NCBI GenBank assembly: GCA_044223665.1
Contig: JBGALT010000007.1
Span: 1 to 64,000 of the forward strand
Direction of reading: 5' to 3'
Source: JBBSAT01 sp044223665
GTDB taxonomy: Bacteria; Myxococcota_A; Polyangia; Polyangiales; Sandaracinaceae
DNA: 64,000 nt
Positions 22,504 to 32,022 of the stretch are shown here, piece by piece (within the stretch, counting starts at the first letter, position 1; every line of letters begins with the position of its first letter). The position numbers and the translations under genes are program-made. The notes beneath the pieces were generated by a model. The model was not told the DNA's origin and ran no database searches. It worked only from the letters and a program-made list of their open reading frames with translations.

Positions 22504-23404
22504 CGGGCTGCTTGGAGCTCTCGATCGTCTGCCAGACGAAGGGCTTCTCCCCACGCAGGTAGTCGACGGTGCCGAGCGTGCGCCCCGCGAGCTCGGCGAG
22601 GCCGGCGACCATCATCGCGGGCGCGTCCGCCGGGTGATCGCGCAGGTGATCGAGCGCCGCGCGAACGACCCGACGCGACGAGAAGCTCGCGACGTCGTAG
22701 TCGCGCGTTCCGTGGAGCCAGAGGTGCCCGCAGAACACGCGGCGCCGCTGGTCGAGCAGCTCGCGGAGCACCGAAGGCCCGCGGTTCCACACGACCGCGT
22801 CCGGCACGTACACGAGGCGCTGGCCGCGACCGATGGCGATCGTCTCGAGCCACGCCTCGTCGACGACCGTCTCCGGATCGAGGCGCGGCACGTCCGGTCG
22901 GAACGCCACGAGCTCGCCCATCTTCGGCGCGCGCAGCGCGAGCCGATGGTGGAGCGTCCACTGCATGTGCACGATCCGATCGACCCATCGCTCGCTCGGG
23001 TTCGTGGGCATCGGATGCGCCCCCGTCATGCCGACGGTGCGATCGGCGAAGGGAGCCACCAGCGCGTCGAGGCACCCCGCACGCGGCAGCATGTCGCCGC
23101 CCGAGAGCACGCACACCTGCGTGCCGGCGTGCACGCGATCGAGGAACTGGTTGACCGCCGTCGCCTTGCCCCGTCGCTCGGCGTCGATCGCCACTTCTAC
23201 GCGCGGGTCGCGGCTGGCCCACGCGCGCGCGATCTCGACCGTCTGATCGGTGCTGCCACTCGAGACCACGACGATCTGGCGGACGTCGACGTGCGGCCCG
23301 CGCTCGCGGGTGACGGCCGCGAGGAGAGCGTCGAGGTTCCGCTCCTCGTTGTAGACGGTGATCCCGACCGCCGTCGGCAGAGGCCCTGCGCTCGTCTCGC
23401 TCAC
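22445..23404 (-). CDS. Glycosyltransferase family 2
   Basis: 319 residues from the GTG at 23404 (GTGA overlap with the stop of the upstream gene). GT-A fold: GITVYNEERNLDALLAAVTR, VVVSSGSTDQTVEIARAWAS and GKATAVNQFLD. The expected DxD is VLSGGDM, with only the last Asp retained. Then TGAHPMPTN, VDEAWLETIAIGRGQRLVYV, DAVVWNRGP and the QRRRVFCGH acceptor site (QxxRW-like). A Pro/Ser-rich tail ends the protein. It transfers an activated sugar in the cytoplasm; linkage unknown. Confidence 0.85.
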   Translation of the reverse strand: MSETSAGPLPTAVGITVYNEERNLDALLAAVTRERGPHVDVRQIVVVSSGSTDQTVEIARAWASRDPRVEVAIDAERRGKATAVNQFLDRVHAGTQVCVLSGGDMLPRAGCLDALVAPFADRTVGMTGAHPMPTNPSERWVDRIVHMQWTLHHRLALRAPKMGELVAFRPDVPRLDPETVVDEAWLETIAIGRGQRLVYVPDAVVWNRGPSVLRELLDQRRRVFCGHLWLHGTRDYDVASFSSRRVVRAALDHLRDHPADAPAMMVAGLAELAGRTLGTVDYLRGEKPFVWQTIESSKQPVSEPPPRASDRGPRPSDPS

Positions 23405-24873
23405 GAGGTGACCTCGGGCGTGGCGGTGCGGCGCCAGAGGACGACGCCGAGCGCGACGAGCCAGACGAGCCACGGCACGAGGCTCGCGAGCGGAGGCAGA
23501 CCGAGGAGCAGGCCGAGGTTCGTGGCCGACGGGAGCGCCGAGACGCGTCCGGCGCTCAGGCGCGGGAGCACGAAGTCGAAGAGCACGTCGCCCGTCTCGG
23601 GAGCTTCGATGCCGGCCGCCGTCAGGCCGAGCATGATCGCGATCGAGAGCCCGCCGATCGCCGCGACCCAGGGACGCGCGCGGGCGCGCTGCCAGACGCG
23701 CGCGAGACCGAAGGCGAGGGCGGGCAGGGCGGGCACGAGATGTCGAGGACCGGCGGACGAGCCGCCCCACCACATGTAGTAGCCGGCGTTGGCGAGATAG
23801 AGCGCGACGAGGGCCAGCGCCCCGATCGTCACGATCGGATCGCGACCGAGCCAGCGCGGCCCGGCGTCCGGTCGCGCGGCCGCGGCCGCCGGAGGCGCGA
23901 TCGAGAGCCCCAGCGCGCCCAGGAGGCTGATGGGCGCGAGATAGAAGAGGCCGCGCCGCGTTCCGAAGAGCAGCCCCACCATCGCCGTGGGCGAGGGAAG
24001 CCCGACGCCCATCACTCCGTGCGCGTGCCCGGCGACGAACGTGGGGCTCGCGAGGTGCGCGTACCCGGTGCTCCACGGCGCCCCGAAGCACGCGGTGTGA
24101 TAGGCGCCCACGAGGGCCGCCACCGGAAGGGCACCGAGCGCGAGCCGGCCGAGGCGTGCGCCGAGCGCGCGGCGCTCCCCCGCGGCGAGCGCGTACGCGC
24201 CGATGACGACGCCGGGCACGAGCGTGAGGTACTCGCAACCGACGGCTGCGGCGAGGCAGGCGCCTGCGAGAGGCAAGCGGCGCACGGGGCCCGCGGGATC
24301 GATGGACGCGAGCGCCACCGTCAGCATCGCGGCCGCGGGCACGTGACCGTAGAAGCTCGTCGCATACGGAAGAATCGGCGTGCCGAGGCACACGAGCGAC
24401 GTCGCCACCAGCGCCGTGCGCGCGTCGTGGCGTCGCCGGAGCATCGCGTAGAGGTGCAGCGCCATCACGACGAGGCTCGTGCCCGAGACGCCCAGCGCCG
24501 TCGCGTAGAGCAGCTGCTGCGCGCTGCCGTTCAAGAGCACGCGGACGGCGGGCGTCTCGCCGCGCGCCTCGGCCTCGAACGCCGGGGGCTCGCGCCCGAG
24601 CAAGAGATGCGCGCCGCGCACGACCGCATACGGGACGACGCCCGCGAGGGCCGGCAGCGGTGCCTTGTCGCTGAACCAGGCGTCACCCACGCGTGCGCGA
24701 TCGCCGGTCGCCGCGGCCCACGCTCCGAGCGAGAGCCCCTCGCCGCTCGCCACGGCGCGCGTGAGCCCGAAGCGGGACATCGGGCTCCACGTCGCCGAGG
24801 GCGTGAAGAAGGCCGCCAGCTGCAGGAGCCACACCGCGAGCAGCGGCGCGATCGGGCGAGGTGGAGACGGCAT
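23401..24873 (-). CDS. Multi-spanning membrane protein, GT-C/PMT-like
   Basis: 490 residues, ATG at 24873. About 11 membrane helices. The first periplasmic loop contains DAWFSDKAPLPALAGVVPYA, the placement of the acidic catalytic residues in ArnT/PMT-like glycosyltransferases. Later come YATSFYGHVPAAAMLTVAL, YHTACFGAPWSTGYAH and YYMWWGGSSAGPRHLVPALP. It resembles the glycosyltransferase 39/DUF2029 group of myxobacterial and actinobacterial genomes. It is the upstream partner of the GT2 gene and divergent from the gene at 24954. Confidence 0.75.
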   Translation of the reverse strand: MPSPPRPIAPLLAVWLLQLAAFFTPSATWSPMSRFGLTRAVASGEGLSLGAWAAATGDRARVGDAWFSDKAPLPALAGVVPYAVVRGAHLLLGREPPAFEAEARGETPAVRVLLNGSAQQLLYATALGVSGTSLVVMALHLYAMLRRRHDARTALVATSLVCLGTPILPYATSFYGHVPAAAMLTVALASIDPAGPVRRLPLAGACLAAAVGCEYLTLVPGVVIGAYALAAGERRALGARLGRLALGALPVAALVGAYHTACFGAPWSTGYAHLASPTFVAGHAHGVMGVGLPSPTAMVGLLFGTRRGLFYLAPISLLGALGLSIAPPAAAAARPDAGPRWLGRDPIVTIGALALVALYLANAGYYMWWGGSSAGPRHLVPALPALAFGLARVWQRARARPWVAAIGGLSIAIMLGLTAAGIEAPETGDVLFDFVLPRLSAGRVSALPSATNLGLLLGLPPLASLVPWLVWLVALGVVLWRRTATPEVTS

Positions 24874-24953
24874 CGAGCGTCCCGAGAGTAGCGCTCCGGG
24901 CGCGGCGGACCCTTCGAGAAATCGCCCGCCGAGGAAGGTGGTACGGTGCGCCG

Positions 24954-26456
24954 GTGCAGCGTCGTCCGTGGGCACGGAGGCCCTGGACCTGGGTCGGTCT
25001 CGGGCTGGCGAGCGCCGGGCCCTTCGCCGTGGGGCTCGGCTTCGATCACGTCTACGACGATCGGGCCACGATCGTGGCGAGCCCGGCGGCGTCGCTCTCT
25101 CCGTGGGCGATCGTGGCCGCGTGCGCGCGGGGGACGGACGCGTTCCCGGACGTGTCGCGCCCGGCGATGGTGCTCTCGGCGCGGCTCGACCACGCGCTCT
25201 GGGGCGCGCGTCCCTTCGGGACGCACCTCTCGAGCCTCGTGCTCTACGTCGCCTCCACCGTGGCCGCCTTCGCGCTCGCCCGCGTGATCTTGCGCGGGCG
25301 CACGCTCGCGCTCGCGGCGGCGGCGCTCTGGGCCTGCCTGCCCGTGCATGCCGAGGCCGTGGTGTGCGCGAGCTATCGCGAAGACCTCTTCGCCGCATTG
25401 GGTGTGCTCGGCTCGCTCGCGATCGTGCTCGCGCCGGCGCTCCAGCCGATCCCGTGGCCGCGGGCCGCGTGCGCGGGGGGGCTCCTCGCGCTGGCGCTGG
25501 CGGGCAAGGAGAGCGCGGTCGTCTTCGTGCCGCTGCTCGCGGCGCTCGTGCCGGTCACTCGTGGACGCGCGCTCGAGGACCTCCGCGCGTGGGTGGCTCC
25601 CCGCCGCCGCGCCCTCCTCGTGCTCGCGATCGTCCTCTCCGTGTACGGCGTCTGGCGATGGCGGCTCGTCGAGGGCGGAGACGGCGTGGCCCGGGCCGTG
25701 GCCCACGGGCCGCACGACGACGCGCGCTACCTCGTGTGGGCCGCCGCGCGCTCGCTCTGGCCGGTCGACGTCGATCCGGTCTTCCCGTCGAGCGGCCCCG
25801 CGAGCGCGGCATGGTGGATTCCTGCCATGGGGCTCGTGCTGGTCTGGGCCACGCGTGCCTCGAGCACGGTGGGGCGCGCGCTCTCGTTCCTCGTGCTCGG
25901 AGCGCTCGCGACGGCGCCCTTCGTCGGGCCGGCCAACGAGCGCGCCGATCGCTACCTCTCGTTCACCACGTTCGGGTCGGCTTGCCTCGTGGTGCTCGCC
26001 CTCGATGCGCTCGTGCGGCGCGTGCCGAAGGGCGCCGAGCGGCGTACGTTCGGGCTCGCCATGGCTCTCGTCGTCGCGCTCGGTGTACGGAGCGCAAGGG
26101 TCGCGCAGCCGTTCGCCAGCGACCTCGCGCTCTGGACGTACGCGACCGAGCGCGCGCCCGAGTCGGCCAAGGCGTGGCAGGGTCGGGCCTGGGCCGAGCG
26201 CCGCGCCGGGCACCTCGACGACGCGGCCTCCAGCATCGCGCGCAGCCTGGCGATCGAGCCGGAGCGGCCGGAGACGCGCCTGTCGGCGGCCTACGTCTCG
26301 CTCGCGCGCGGAGACGTCGCGCAGGCGCGGCGTCTGCTCGACGGCCTGCGCGCCGAGGGGCACGAGGGGCTCCCCGGCTTCGCGCGCGCGTCGCGATGCG
26401 CCGCCGAGACGCCGGGGGAGCGCATGCGCGCTTGTCTCGACGAGGGCCGGCCTTGA
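24954..26456 (+). CDS. Membrane protein with TPR-like C-terminus (TMTC/glycosyltransferase-like)
   Basis: 500 residues, GTG at 24954. Nine or ten membrane helices; the first loop reads GLGFDHVYDDRATIVASPAA, with DD as in TMTC-type O-mannosyltransferases. VNP-like texture follows (PVHAEAVVCASYREDLFAAL, GKESAVVFVPLLAALVPVT) and the C-terminus carries two TPR-like helical hairpins (KAWQGRAWAERRAGHLDDAA, then ARGDVAQARRLLDGLRAEG). The family suggests use of a polyprenyl-phosphate sugar to glycosylate proteins or glycans on the periplasmic side. It is followed by a TTGA overlap with the next gene. Confidence 0.78.
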   Translation: MQRRPWARRPWTWVGLGLASAGPFAVGLGFDHVYDDRATIVASPAASLSPWAIVAACARGTDAFPDVSRPAMVLSARLDHALWGARPFGTHLSSLVLYVASTVAAFALARVILRGRTLALAAAALWACLPVHAEAVVCASYREDLFAALGVLGSLAIVLAPALQPIPWPRAACAGGLLALALAGKESAVVFVPLLAALVPVTRGRALEDLRAWVAPRRRALLVLAIVLSVYGVWRWRLVEGGDGVARAVAHGPHDDARYLVWAAARSLWPVDVDPVFPSSGPASAAWWIPAMGLVLVWATRASSTVGRALSFLVLGALATAPFVGPANERADRYLSFTTFGSACLVVLALDALVRRVPKGAERRTFGLAMALVVALGVRSARVAQPFASDLALWTYATERAPESAKAWQGRAWAERRAGHLDDAASSIARSLAIEPERPETRLSAAYVSLARGDVAQARRLLDGLRAEGHEGLPGFARASRCAAETPGERMRACLDEGRP

Positions 26457-28660
26457 TCGCGCTCGGCGTCGGCCTCGCGATGCTCGCGCTCTTCTCGGCG
26501 ATCGGCGCCGGGCCGAGCCTCTGGCTGCTGGGCCCGCGCTGGCGCCGCCTCTGGCCGCTCGTCGCGCCGGTCGTGGGCTTCGCGCTCGTGGCCGTCGTGG
26601 GCGACGCGCCCTCCTGGCGCTGGACCGTCGCGTCCTACGCGTGGCCGCTCCTGGTCCTCGCGCTCGGCGGGAGCGCGCTCTTGGTATGGCGCCATCGCGC
26701 GGATCTCGAGCGGCGTGATGCGCTCGCCTTCCTGCTGCCGGTGCTGGTCCTCCCGTGGTCGCTCGCGCCGTACCTCTCGAGCGGCACGCTGACGACGCTC
26801 TCCGAGCACAACAACGACTGGGCGTACTACCTGAGCCTCGAGAGCGCGCTGCGCCACGCGCCCTACGGCGCGCCGTGGACCGACACCGGCGATCTCTTCG
26901 TCGACATGGGCTCCGTGCTCCGGCGTGGCGGATGGCGGGCCGGGCTCTCGATCGTCGGCACGTGGCTCGGAGCCCTCTCGGGCCTCTTGCCGCACCAGGT
27001 CGACGGCGCGCTCTGGAGCGTCCTGCACGCGAGCCTGCCCGGGGCGACCGTCGCGGCGCATCGGATGCTCGTCCCGCGCGCCTCGAGACCCGCGCAGGCC
27101 TTCGTGATCGCGGCCTCGGTGCTCTCGGGGCCGGCGCTGCTGCTGCTGCGCATGTCGTTCGCGTCGCATCTGGCCGCGATGCCGCTGCTCGTGCTCGCGA
27201 CGGCGGCGATCTCTCGCGCGCTCGGGGCCCGGGGCGCGTCGCTCCGCGTGCTCGCGGTGCTCTTGCTCGCGGCCACGATCACGGTCCTCGCGGATGCCTC
27301 GCCCTACCTCGCGGCGATGGGCGTGGGGACGCTCGTCTCGGCGGCGTGGGCGAAGGGCATTCCGCTCGGGCGGCTGGCCAAGCGCGCGGCGTGGGGCCTG
27401 CTCGCGCCGGCGATCGTTCCGGTGGCGATCGCGCGCATCGTGCTCTCGATCCGGAGCCTCGAGGTCACCGGCTACCGGCCTCCGGCCGCCCACTTCGATG
27501 CCGGCATCGGCGCGCTGCTCACGAGCGCGCTGGGTCAGTACCTGCACGAGGTTCCGTGGCGAGAGGTCTCGCCGCTGCTCTTGCTCGTGAGCCTCACGGC
27601 GGTGCTCGTCGGCGTCGGGGTGCTGGGGAGCGCCGCGTTCGTGCGCGCGCGCGCCTCGCGTGCGCTCGTCTTCACGCCGCTCCTGGTGGGGCTCGCGCTG
27701 GTGCTGGCCTGCGACCGGCTCGATCTCTCGTACCCGAGCTGGAAGATCGCGCTCACGACGAGCCCCTTCGTGACGATCGCGCTGGCGGCGGGGCTCGATC
27801 GCCTGCGGCGGCCCGGCATGCTGGCCGGCTCGATCCTGATCGCCGTCCAGCTCGTGACGGTCGCGTGGTCCTCGGCGCGCGCGCCGCAGCGCATCGGCGT
27901 GCTGCCCGTGCACGAGGCGCTGGTGGCGCGGCTCGCGGACGAGCCCGGGCGCCTGACGCTGATGGGGCACCAGGGGCGCGTCGACGGCGTCGCCCACGAG
28001 CACGCGCTCGTCTACTTGTTCGCGCAGCACGGGCGCCAGCTGCACGCGACCGCGCATCCGGCGAGCTACTACCGCGTGTCGTGGCCGGCCCAGGATCTCG
28101 CGATCGCCGAGGGCGACGAGCCGCTCGTGGTCGTCGCGCTCGATCGCGCGGCCGTGCTCGACGCCGGCAGGCCCTGGTTCCGCGAGGGCCCCTTCACCGT
28201 GCTCCGGCCAGCGCCCGAGCAGCGGCCCGCGAACCTCGTCTACGGCCACGGGGTCTTCCCGGCCGAGACCGAGCCGGGGCGGACGTTCCGCTGGGCCGAG
28301 GCGGTCGCGACGCTGTGGGTGGACCTCCCTACCGCGGATGCGTGTCTCGTCGGCGACGTGCGCGGCACGCCCGACGGGGACGCGCGCGTGCTCCAGGTCG
28401 TGGCGCGGCCCTTCGCGCGCGACACGTGGGCGCCGATCGCCGATGCCGTCCTGTCCGACACCGAGGTGCCGATCGACCACGCGTGGGCGCGGCGCACGCT
28501 CGTCCGCGCGACGGGAGAGCCGCGGGCCGTCGAGGTCACCTTCGTCTATCTCGGCCGGCGCGGGCGCGATCGGATCGATTCGCGGCCCATCCACTTCGCG
28601 CTCGGCAACCTCGCGCTGCGCCGCGGCGAAGACTGCCGCGAGGCCGACGCGCCACGATGA
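26453..28660 (+). CDS. Large membrane protein with C-terminal periplasmic domain (putative glycan polymerase/transferase)
   Basis: 735 residues. The start is a TTG at 26453 that overlaps the previous stop (TTGA) and is preceded by GAGGG; an ATG at 26480 is possible. About 12 helices up to residue 480, with an early soluble loop HNNDWAYYLSLESALRHAPY, and a periplasmic C-terminal domain of some 240 residues rich in beta-strand texture (HQGRVDGVAHEHALVYLFAQ, then HPASYYRVSWPAQDLAIAEG). Layout resembles O-antigen polymerases or GT-C enzymes, but I see no diagnostic motif. Last gene of the plus-strand part of the glycan cluster. Confidence 0.65.
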   Translation: MIALGVGLAMLALFSAIGAGPSLWLLGPRWRRLWPLVAPVVGFALVAVVGDAPSWRWTVASYAWPLLVLALGGSALLVWRHRADLERRDALAFLLPVLVLPWSLAPYLSSGTLTTLSEHNNDWAYYLSLESALRHAPYGAPWTDTGDLFVDMGSVLRRGGWRAGLSIVGTWLGALSGLLPHQVDGALWSVLHASLPGATVAAHRMLVPRASRPAQAFVIAASVLSGPALLLLRMSFASHLAAMPLLVLATAAISRALGARGASLRVLAVLLLAATITVLADASPYLAAMGVGTLVSAAWAKGIPLGRLAKRAAWGLLAPAIVPVAIARIVLSIRSLEVTGYRPPAAHFDAGIGALLTSALGQYLHEVPWREVSPLLLLVSLTAVLVGVGVLGSAAFVRARASRALVFTPLLVGLALVLACDRLDLSYPSWKIALTTSPFVTIALAAGLDRLRRPGMLAGSILIAVQLVTVAWSSARAPQRIGVLPVHEALVARLADEPGRLTLMGHQGRVDGVAHEHALVYLFAQHGRQLHATAHPASYYRVSWPAQDLAIAEGDEPLVVVALDRAAVLDAGRPWFREGPFTVLRPAPEQRPANLVYGHGVFPAETEPGRTFRWAEAVATLWVDLPTADACLVGDVRGTPDGDARVLQVVARPFARDTWAPIADAVLSDTEVPIDHAWARRTLVRATGEPRAVEVTFVYLGRRGRDRIDSRPIHFALGNLALRRGEDCREADAPR

Positions 28661-28685
28661 GGCCCCGGGGCGCGCGCCCGGCGGC

Positions 28686-29318
28686 TCACGGCACGAAGAG
28701 ATCGTCGGTGCACTCGCGCATCGCGAGGCCCGGGCGTGCGACGGCGCCGCACGTCCCCGGCCACGCCTGCGAGGCCTGTGCAATCGGGGCGCAGCCGCCG
28801 CCGACGGTGCACGTCGTGCTGGTCGCGCAGGAGACGTCGAGGCAGTCGGCGAGCAGCGAGAGCACGATCACGCGGGCCTCACCCTCCGACGTCGTCGTCG
28901 AGGCCGTCGCGATCACGGTCTGCTCACCGGCCCCCGCGGGGCCCACGCGGGCCGTCGCCGTCACGCGGAAGGTGCGCTCGACGCCCGCGCCATCGCGCCG
29001 CAGCACGAAGTAGAACGGCGGGCGCGTCCCGAGGCCGGCCTGCTCGTAGCTCTGATCGAGCCCGCTGAACGTCGCCGAGTCGCGGTCGCGCAGCCGGCAC
29101 GGTGGATCGCCCGCGAAGGCCACGCACTCGACGTCGAACGAGATGGAGCGAATCTGGCCGTCGGCGACGGGCGTTCCGTCCTGCGCCGCGATCGGCAGGT
29201 TGGTGTCGACGAGGATCACGAGCTCGGTCGGGTCGATGGCGGCGCAGCTCGTGCTCGCGAGCCCGGCGAGAGCGGCCGCGAAGAGGGCGAGCACGCGGGG
29301 CGTCGATCGGCGGGTCAT
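28686..29318 (-). CDS. Hypothetical lipoprotein
   Basis: 210 residues, ATG at 29318 overlapping the previous stop by ATGA. The signal peptide ends in a lipobox (LAGLASTSC). The mature part has a beta-rich domain with TELVILVDTNLPI, RSISFDVEC, PPFYFVLRRDG and FRVTATARVG, then a Cys-rich end (CLDVSCATSTTCTVGGGC). Last gene of the kinase/TPR/lipoprotein unit. Such lipoproteins recur in myxobacterial genomes; the role is unknown. Confidence 0.78.
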   Translation of the reverse strand: MTRRSTPRVLALFAAALAGLASTSCAAIDPTELVILVDTNLPIAAQDGTPVADGQIRSISFDVECVAFAGDPPCRLRDRDSATFSGLDQSYEQAGLGTRPPFYFVLRRDGAGVERTFRVTATARVGPAGAGEQTVIATASTTTSEGEARVIVLSLLADCLDVSCATSTTCTVGGGCAPIAQASQAWPGTCGAVARPGLAMRECTDDLFVP

Positions 29319-30181
29319 TGGAAGGTGATCACTCCGGCGCGGATCGTGGGGTCGAGCGGTGCGCGTGGAGAGTCCTGCGTGCCGAGCACCACGCCGACCG
29401 TGACCGCCGCGCCGACCAGCACGATCGCGCCGATGACGAGGCCGACGACGAGCCCGGTGTCGTCGCCGTGTGGCTCGATCGCCGGCCCCTGCGGCGGCGC
29501 GTCGATGGGGTCCTCGGTCGCGGAGGCGGCGACCGCGGCCGGCGCGAGCTCGGAGGCGTGGAGGAAGACCTCCTCGTTTCCCTCGAGCTCCACGCGGACG
29601 CGAACGCTCTGGAGCATGCGCCCGTCGCGCCACAGCGAGACCTGTCGCAGGCCGGGGTTCGCTTCGAACGGGGCGCCCAGCGTGGGCACCGGGGTCTCGT
29701 CGAGGAAGACCTCGTCTCCGTCGTGCAGCCCCTCGACCTGGATGGTCACGTGGGGCATCAGCGCCTCGACCTCGGCCAGGCTCTCTCGCGTGCGCGCCGC
29801 CAGCTCGTGCGTCGCGAAGCGCTCGAGGAACGTGCGGTACGAGTCGCGCGCCTCGATCAGGCGCCCCGACTGACGCTGGGCCGTGCCGAGGTTGACGAGG
29901 ATCGACGGCCGCGGCGCGAGATCCCAGGCCTCCTCGAACAAGAGCCGCGCCTCGTCCCAGCGCTCGGCCGAGAGCGAGGCGAGCCCGCGCTCGAAGAGGT
30001 CGCGGGCGCGCTCGGTCGCATCCGTCGACCCGCTGGCCTCGCTCGTCTCGCGCCGTTGTGCGGAGACGGGCGCGGCCGGCCCGAGCGCAGCGATGCACGC
30101 CAAGAGCGAGGCGAGAAGCCAGCGAGCGCTGCCCCCCGCGAGACGGCACGTGGGACGCGAACCGAAACGACCAGCTCCCAT
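29315..30181 (-). CDS. TPR/PEGA-like secreted-or-anchored protein
   Basis: 288 residues, ATG at 30181. A signal peptide (ARWLLASLLACIAALGPAAP, then VSAQ) is followed by a TPR pair (ARDLFERGLASLSAERWDEA, ILVNLGTAQRQSGRLIEARD), a PEGA-like beta domain (VTIQVEGLHDGDEVFLDETP) and one membrane helix (GLVVGLVIGAIVLVGAAVTV) before a short tail. Myxobacterial Ser/Thr kinase genes are often followed by such TPR/PEGA proteins, here 79 bases downstream of one. It may scaffold signalling at the envelope. Confidence 0.8.
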   Translation of the reverse strand: MGAGRFGSRPTCRLAGGSARWLLASLLACIAALGPAAPVSAQRRETSEASGSTDATERARDLFERGLASLSAERWDEARLLFEEAWDLAPRPSILVNLGTAQRQSGRLIEARDSYRTFLERFATHELAARTRESLAEVEALMPHVTIQVEGLHDGDEVFLDETPVPTLGAPFEANPGLRQVSLWRDGRMLQSVRVRVELEGNEEVFLHASELAPAAVAASATEDPIDAPPQGPAIEPHGDDTGLVVGLVIGAIVLVGAAVTVGVVLGTQDSPRAPLDPTIRAGVITFQ

Positions 30182-30260
30182 CACGAGATCGTGATCTACC
30201 ACAAGCCCGGTACCGGCGAGCACCCGCGAGCACACCTCCGCGGACGCTGTCGTGCGTCCA

Positions 30261-31964
30261 TCAGAACTCGGTGCTGATCACCGGATCCCCGGTCACGGCC
30301 GTGCGCGATCGCCGGTGGGGCGTCGTCGGGGTCGGGTCGGTCTCGGGCGCTTCCGGCGTCGTGGCGGTGGGGGTCTCGGTCGCGTGCGGGCGCGCGGCGT
30401 GACCGGGCGTGCTCGCGCGCGGAGCGCCGGTCTCCGTGCTCGCGGGCGGTGGATCGGCCTCGGCATGGCGCGCCTCGCTCCCGCCGGCAGGCTCCGCCTC
30501 CGCCGGCACCGGGCCGACCGCGACGCTGCTCGGATCGGGCTCGGGCTGCCAAGGCGTGGCCGCGGCAGCCTCGGACGAGGGCGGCGGAGCCGTCGTCGCG
30601 ACGGGCAGAGCCGTCGTCGCGACCGGAAGAGGAGCGCCGTGGATCTCCGGCGCGCCCCCGAGGACGCCGCTCCAGAGCAGCGCGGCGGCGGCCACGAGGA
30701 GCAACGTCACTGCGGCGATCGCCGGGACCAGCAGGCGGCGTCGATCGGGGGCCGGCTCCGGTGCGACCGCGCTCGCGGCCGAGAGCGGCCCTGCCGCCTG
30801 CGAAGAAGGCTCGAAGCTCGGCCGCGAGGTCAGGCCCTGGCTGTCGGCGCTCCCGCGCGGCACGGCGCCCGACGCGCTCGAGCTCGCTTCGGGCGGCGCC
30901 GTCATCGGCCCCTCCATCGGCGCCGTGGCCCACGCGAGCAACGCCTCCGGATCGCGCACGCTGGGGCGGCCGAGCGCGGACGCGACCGCGGGATCGAGCG
31001 ATCCGTCGTTCGGCGGAGGCACGAGCAACGCGACCACGTCGCCCGCCTGCTGCGCGGAGATGGAGAGCGCCTCGGGCACCGCGGCAGCGATCGCGCGCTG
31101 CACCTCGTCGCAGCTCGCGAAGCGATCGTCCGGCGAGAGCGAGAGCATCCGCATCACGACCTGCTCGAGCGCCGGCGGCACGGGCGCGAACTGGCTCGGC
31201 AGCGGTGCGTCCGCGCGCCGGACCAGATCGAGCGAGCCGAGATCGTTCTCGGCATTGAAGAGCAGCCGACCCGTGAGCAGCTCCCACATCAGCGTGCCGA
31301 GCGAGAACACGTCGGAGCGCCGATCGATGTTGGTGCGCCCCGCCGACTGCTCGGGGGACATGTAGCGGATCGTTCCTTTGAGCAGCCCGGCCGAGGTCGC
31401 CTGCGACGCATCGCGGACCTTGGCGATCCCGAAGTCGATCAGCTTCACGTAGCCCTTGTAGGCGATGAGCACGTTCTTCGGGCTCACGTCGCGATGCACG
31501 ACGTGCAGCGAGACGCCGTGATCGTCGGTCACCTCGTGGGCGGCATGCAGCCCGGCGGCCACCTGCATCGCGATCGACGCCACGAGCGGCGGCGTCAGGC
31601 GGCGCCCGCGCTTGGCGAGCGCTCGCTGGATCTGCGAGAGGCTCCCCCCCGCGACGTACTCCATGACGAGGAAGTGCTGGCCCTCTTCTTCGCCGAGCTC
31701 GTGGATGTGCACCACGTTGGGGTGCTCGACGCGGGCCGACAGGCGCGCCTCGTCGAGGAACATCCCGATGAGCATGGGGTCCTCGGCCAGGTGCTCGAGG
31801 ACGACCTTGATCGCGACGTACTTGGCGAAGCCGCCCGCGCCGGTCTTGCGGCCCAGGTAGAGCGCAGCCATTCCGCCGACGCGCAGCTTGGCGACGATCT
31901 CGTAACCCGCGAGCGTCCGCTGACCGCGAACAGCGCGTGAGGCGGAGCCATGCACTCGGATCAT
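30261..31964 (-). CDS. Ser/Thr protein kinase with transmembrane segment
   Basis: 567 residues. Kinase domain at residues 18-290: degenerate Gly loop (LRVGGMAALYLG), Lys53 (VAIK), HRDVSPKN with catalytic Asp159, DFG at 177-179, and the activation segment ending GTIRYMSPEQ. A Pro/Ser/Ala linker follows, then one membrane helix near 405-428 and a long Pro/Ala/Thr-rich periplasmic tail. Topology: cytoplasmic kinase, extracytoplasmic sensor of low complexity. Probably expressed with the two downstream genes. A palindrome lies 7 bases upstream of its start. Confidence 0.93.
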   Translation of the reverse strand: MIRVHGSASRAVRGQRTLAGYEIVAKLRVGGMAALYLGRKTGAGGFAKYVAIKVVLEHLAEDPMLIGMFLDEARLSARVEHPNVVHIHELGEEEGQHFLVMEYVAGGSLSQIQRALAKRGRRLTPPLVASIAMQVAAGLHAAHEVTDDHGVSLHVVHRDVSPKNVLIAYKGYVKLIDFGIAKVRDASQATSAGLLKGTIRYMSPEQSAGRTNIDRRSDVFSLGTLMWELLTGRLLFNAENDLGSLDLVRRADAPLPSQFAPVPPALEQVVMRMLSLSPDDRFASCDEVQRAIAAAVPEALSISAQQAGDVVALLVPPPNDGSLDPAVASALGRPSVRDPEALLAWATAPMEGPMTAPPEASSSASGAVPRGSADSQGLTSRPSFEPSSQAAGPLSAASAVAPEPAPDRRRLLVPAIAAVTLLLVAAAALLWSGVLGGAPEIHGAPLPVATTALPVATTAPPPSSEAAAATPWQPEPDPSSVAVGPVPAEAEPAGGSEARHAEADPPPASTETGAPRASTPGHAARPHATETPTATTPEAPETDPTPTTPHRRSRTAVTGDPVISTEF

Positions 31965-31970
31965 CCTATC

Positions 31971-31988
31971 ACGCTCTGGCCAGAGCGT
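31971..31988. promoter_or_regulatory. Perfect 18-bp palindrome between divergent genes
   Basis: ACGCTCTGG followed by CCAGAGCGT, between the kinase start (31964, minus) and the small lipoprotein gene (32023, plus). It abuts TTGACG (31988-31993), the -35 of the plus-strand promoter, and lies just upstream of the kinase. It is placed to act as a shared operator, but the regulator is unknown. Confidence 0.55.
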
Positions 31989-32016
31989 TGACGGTCGTCA
32001 CACCCGCTGTTAGCGT
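31988..32016 (+). promoter_or_regulatory. Sigma70-like promoter for the small lipoprotein gene
   Basis: TTGACG, a 17-base spacer, then TAGCGT preceded by TGT (extended -10 character). Only 6 bases separate it from the ATG at 32023, so the mRNA would be almost leaderless. The match to consensus is good at -35 and weak at -10. Confidence 0.45.
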
Positions 32017-32022
32017 GGCTTC

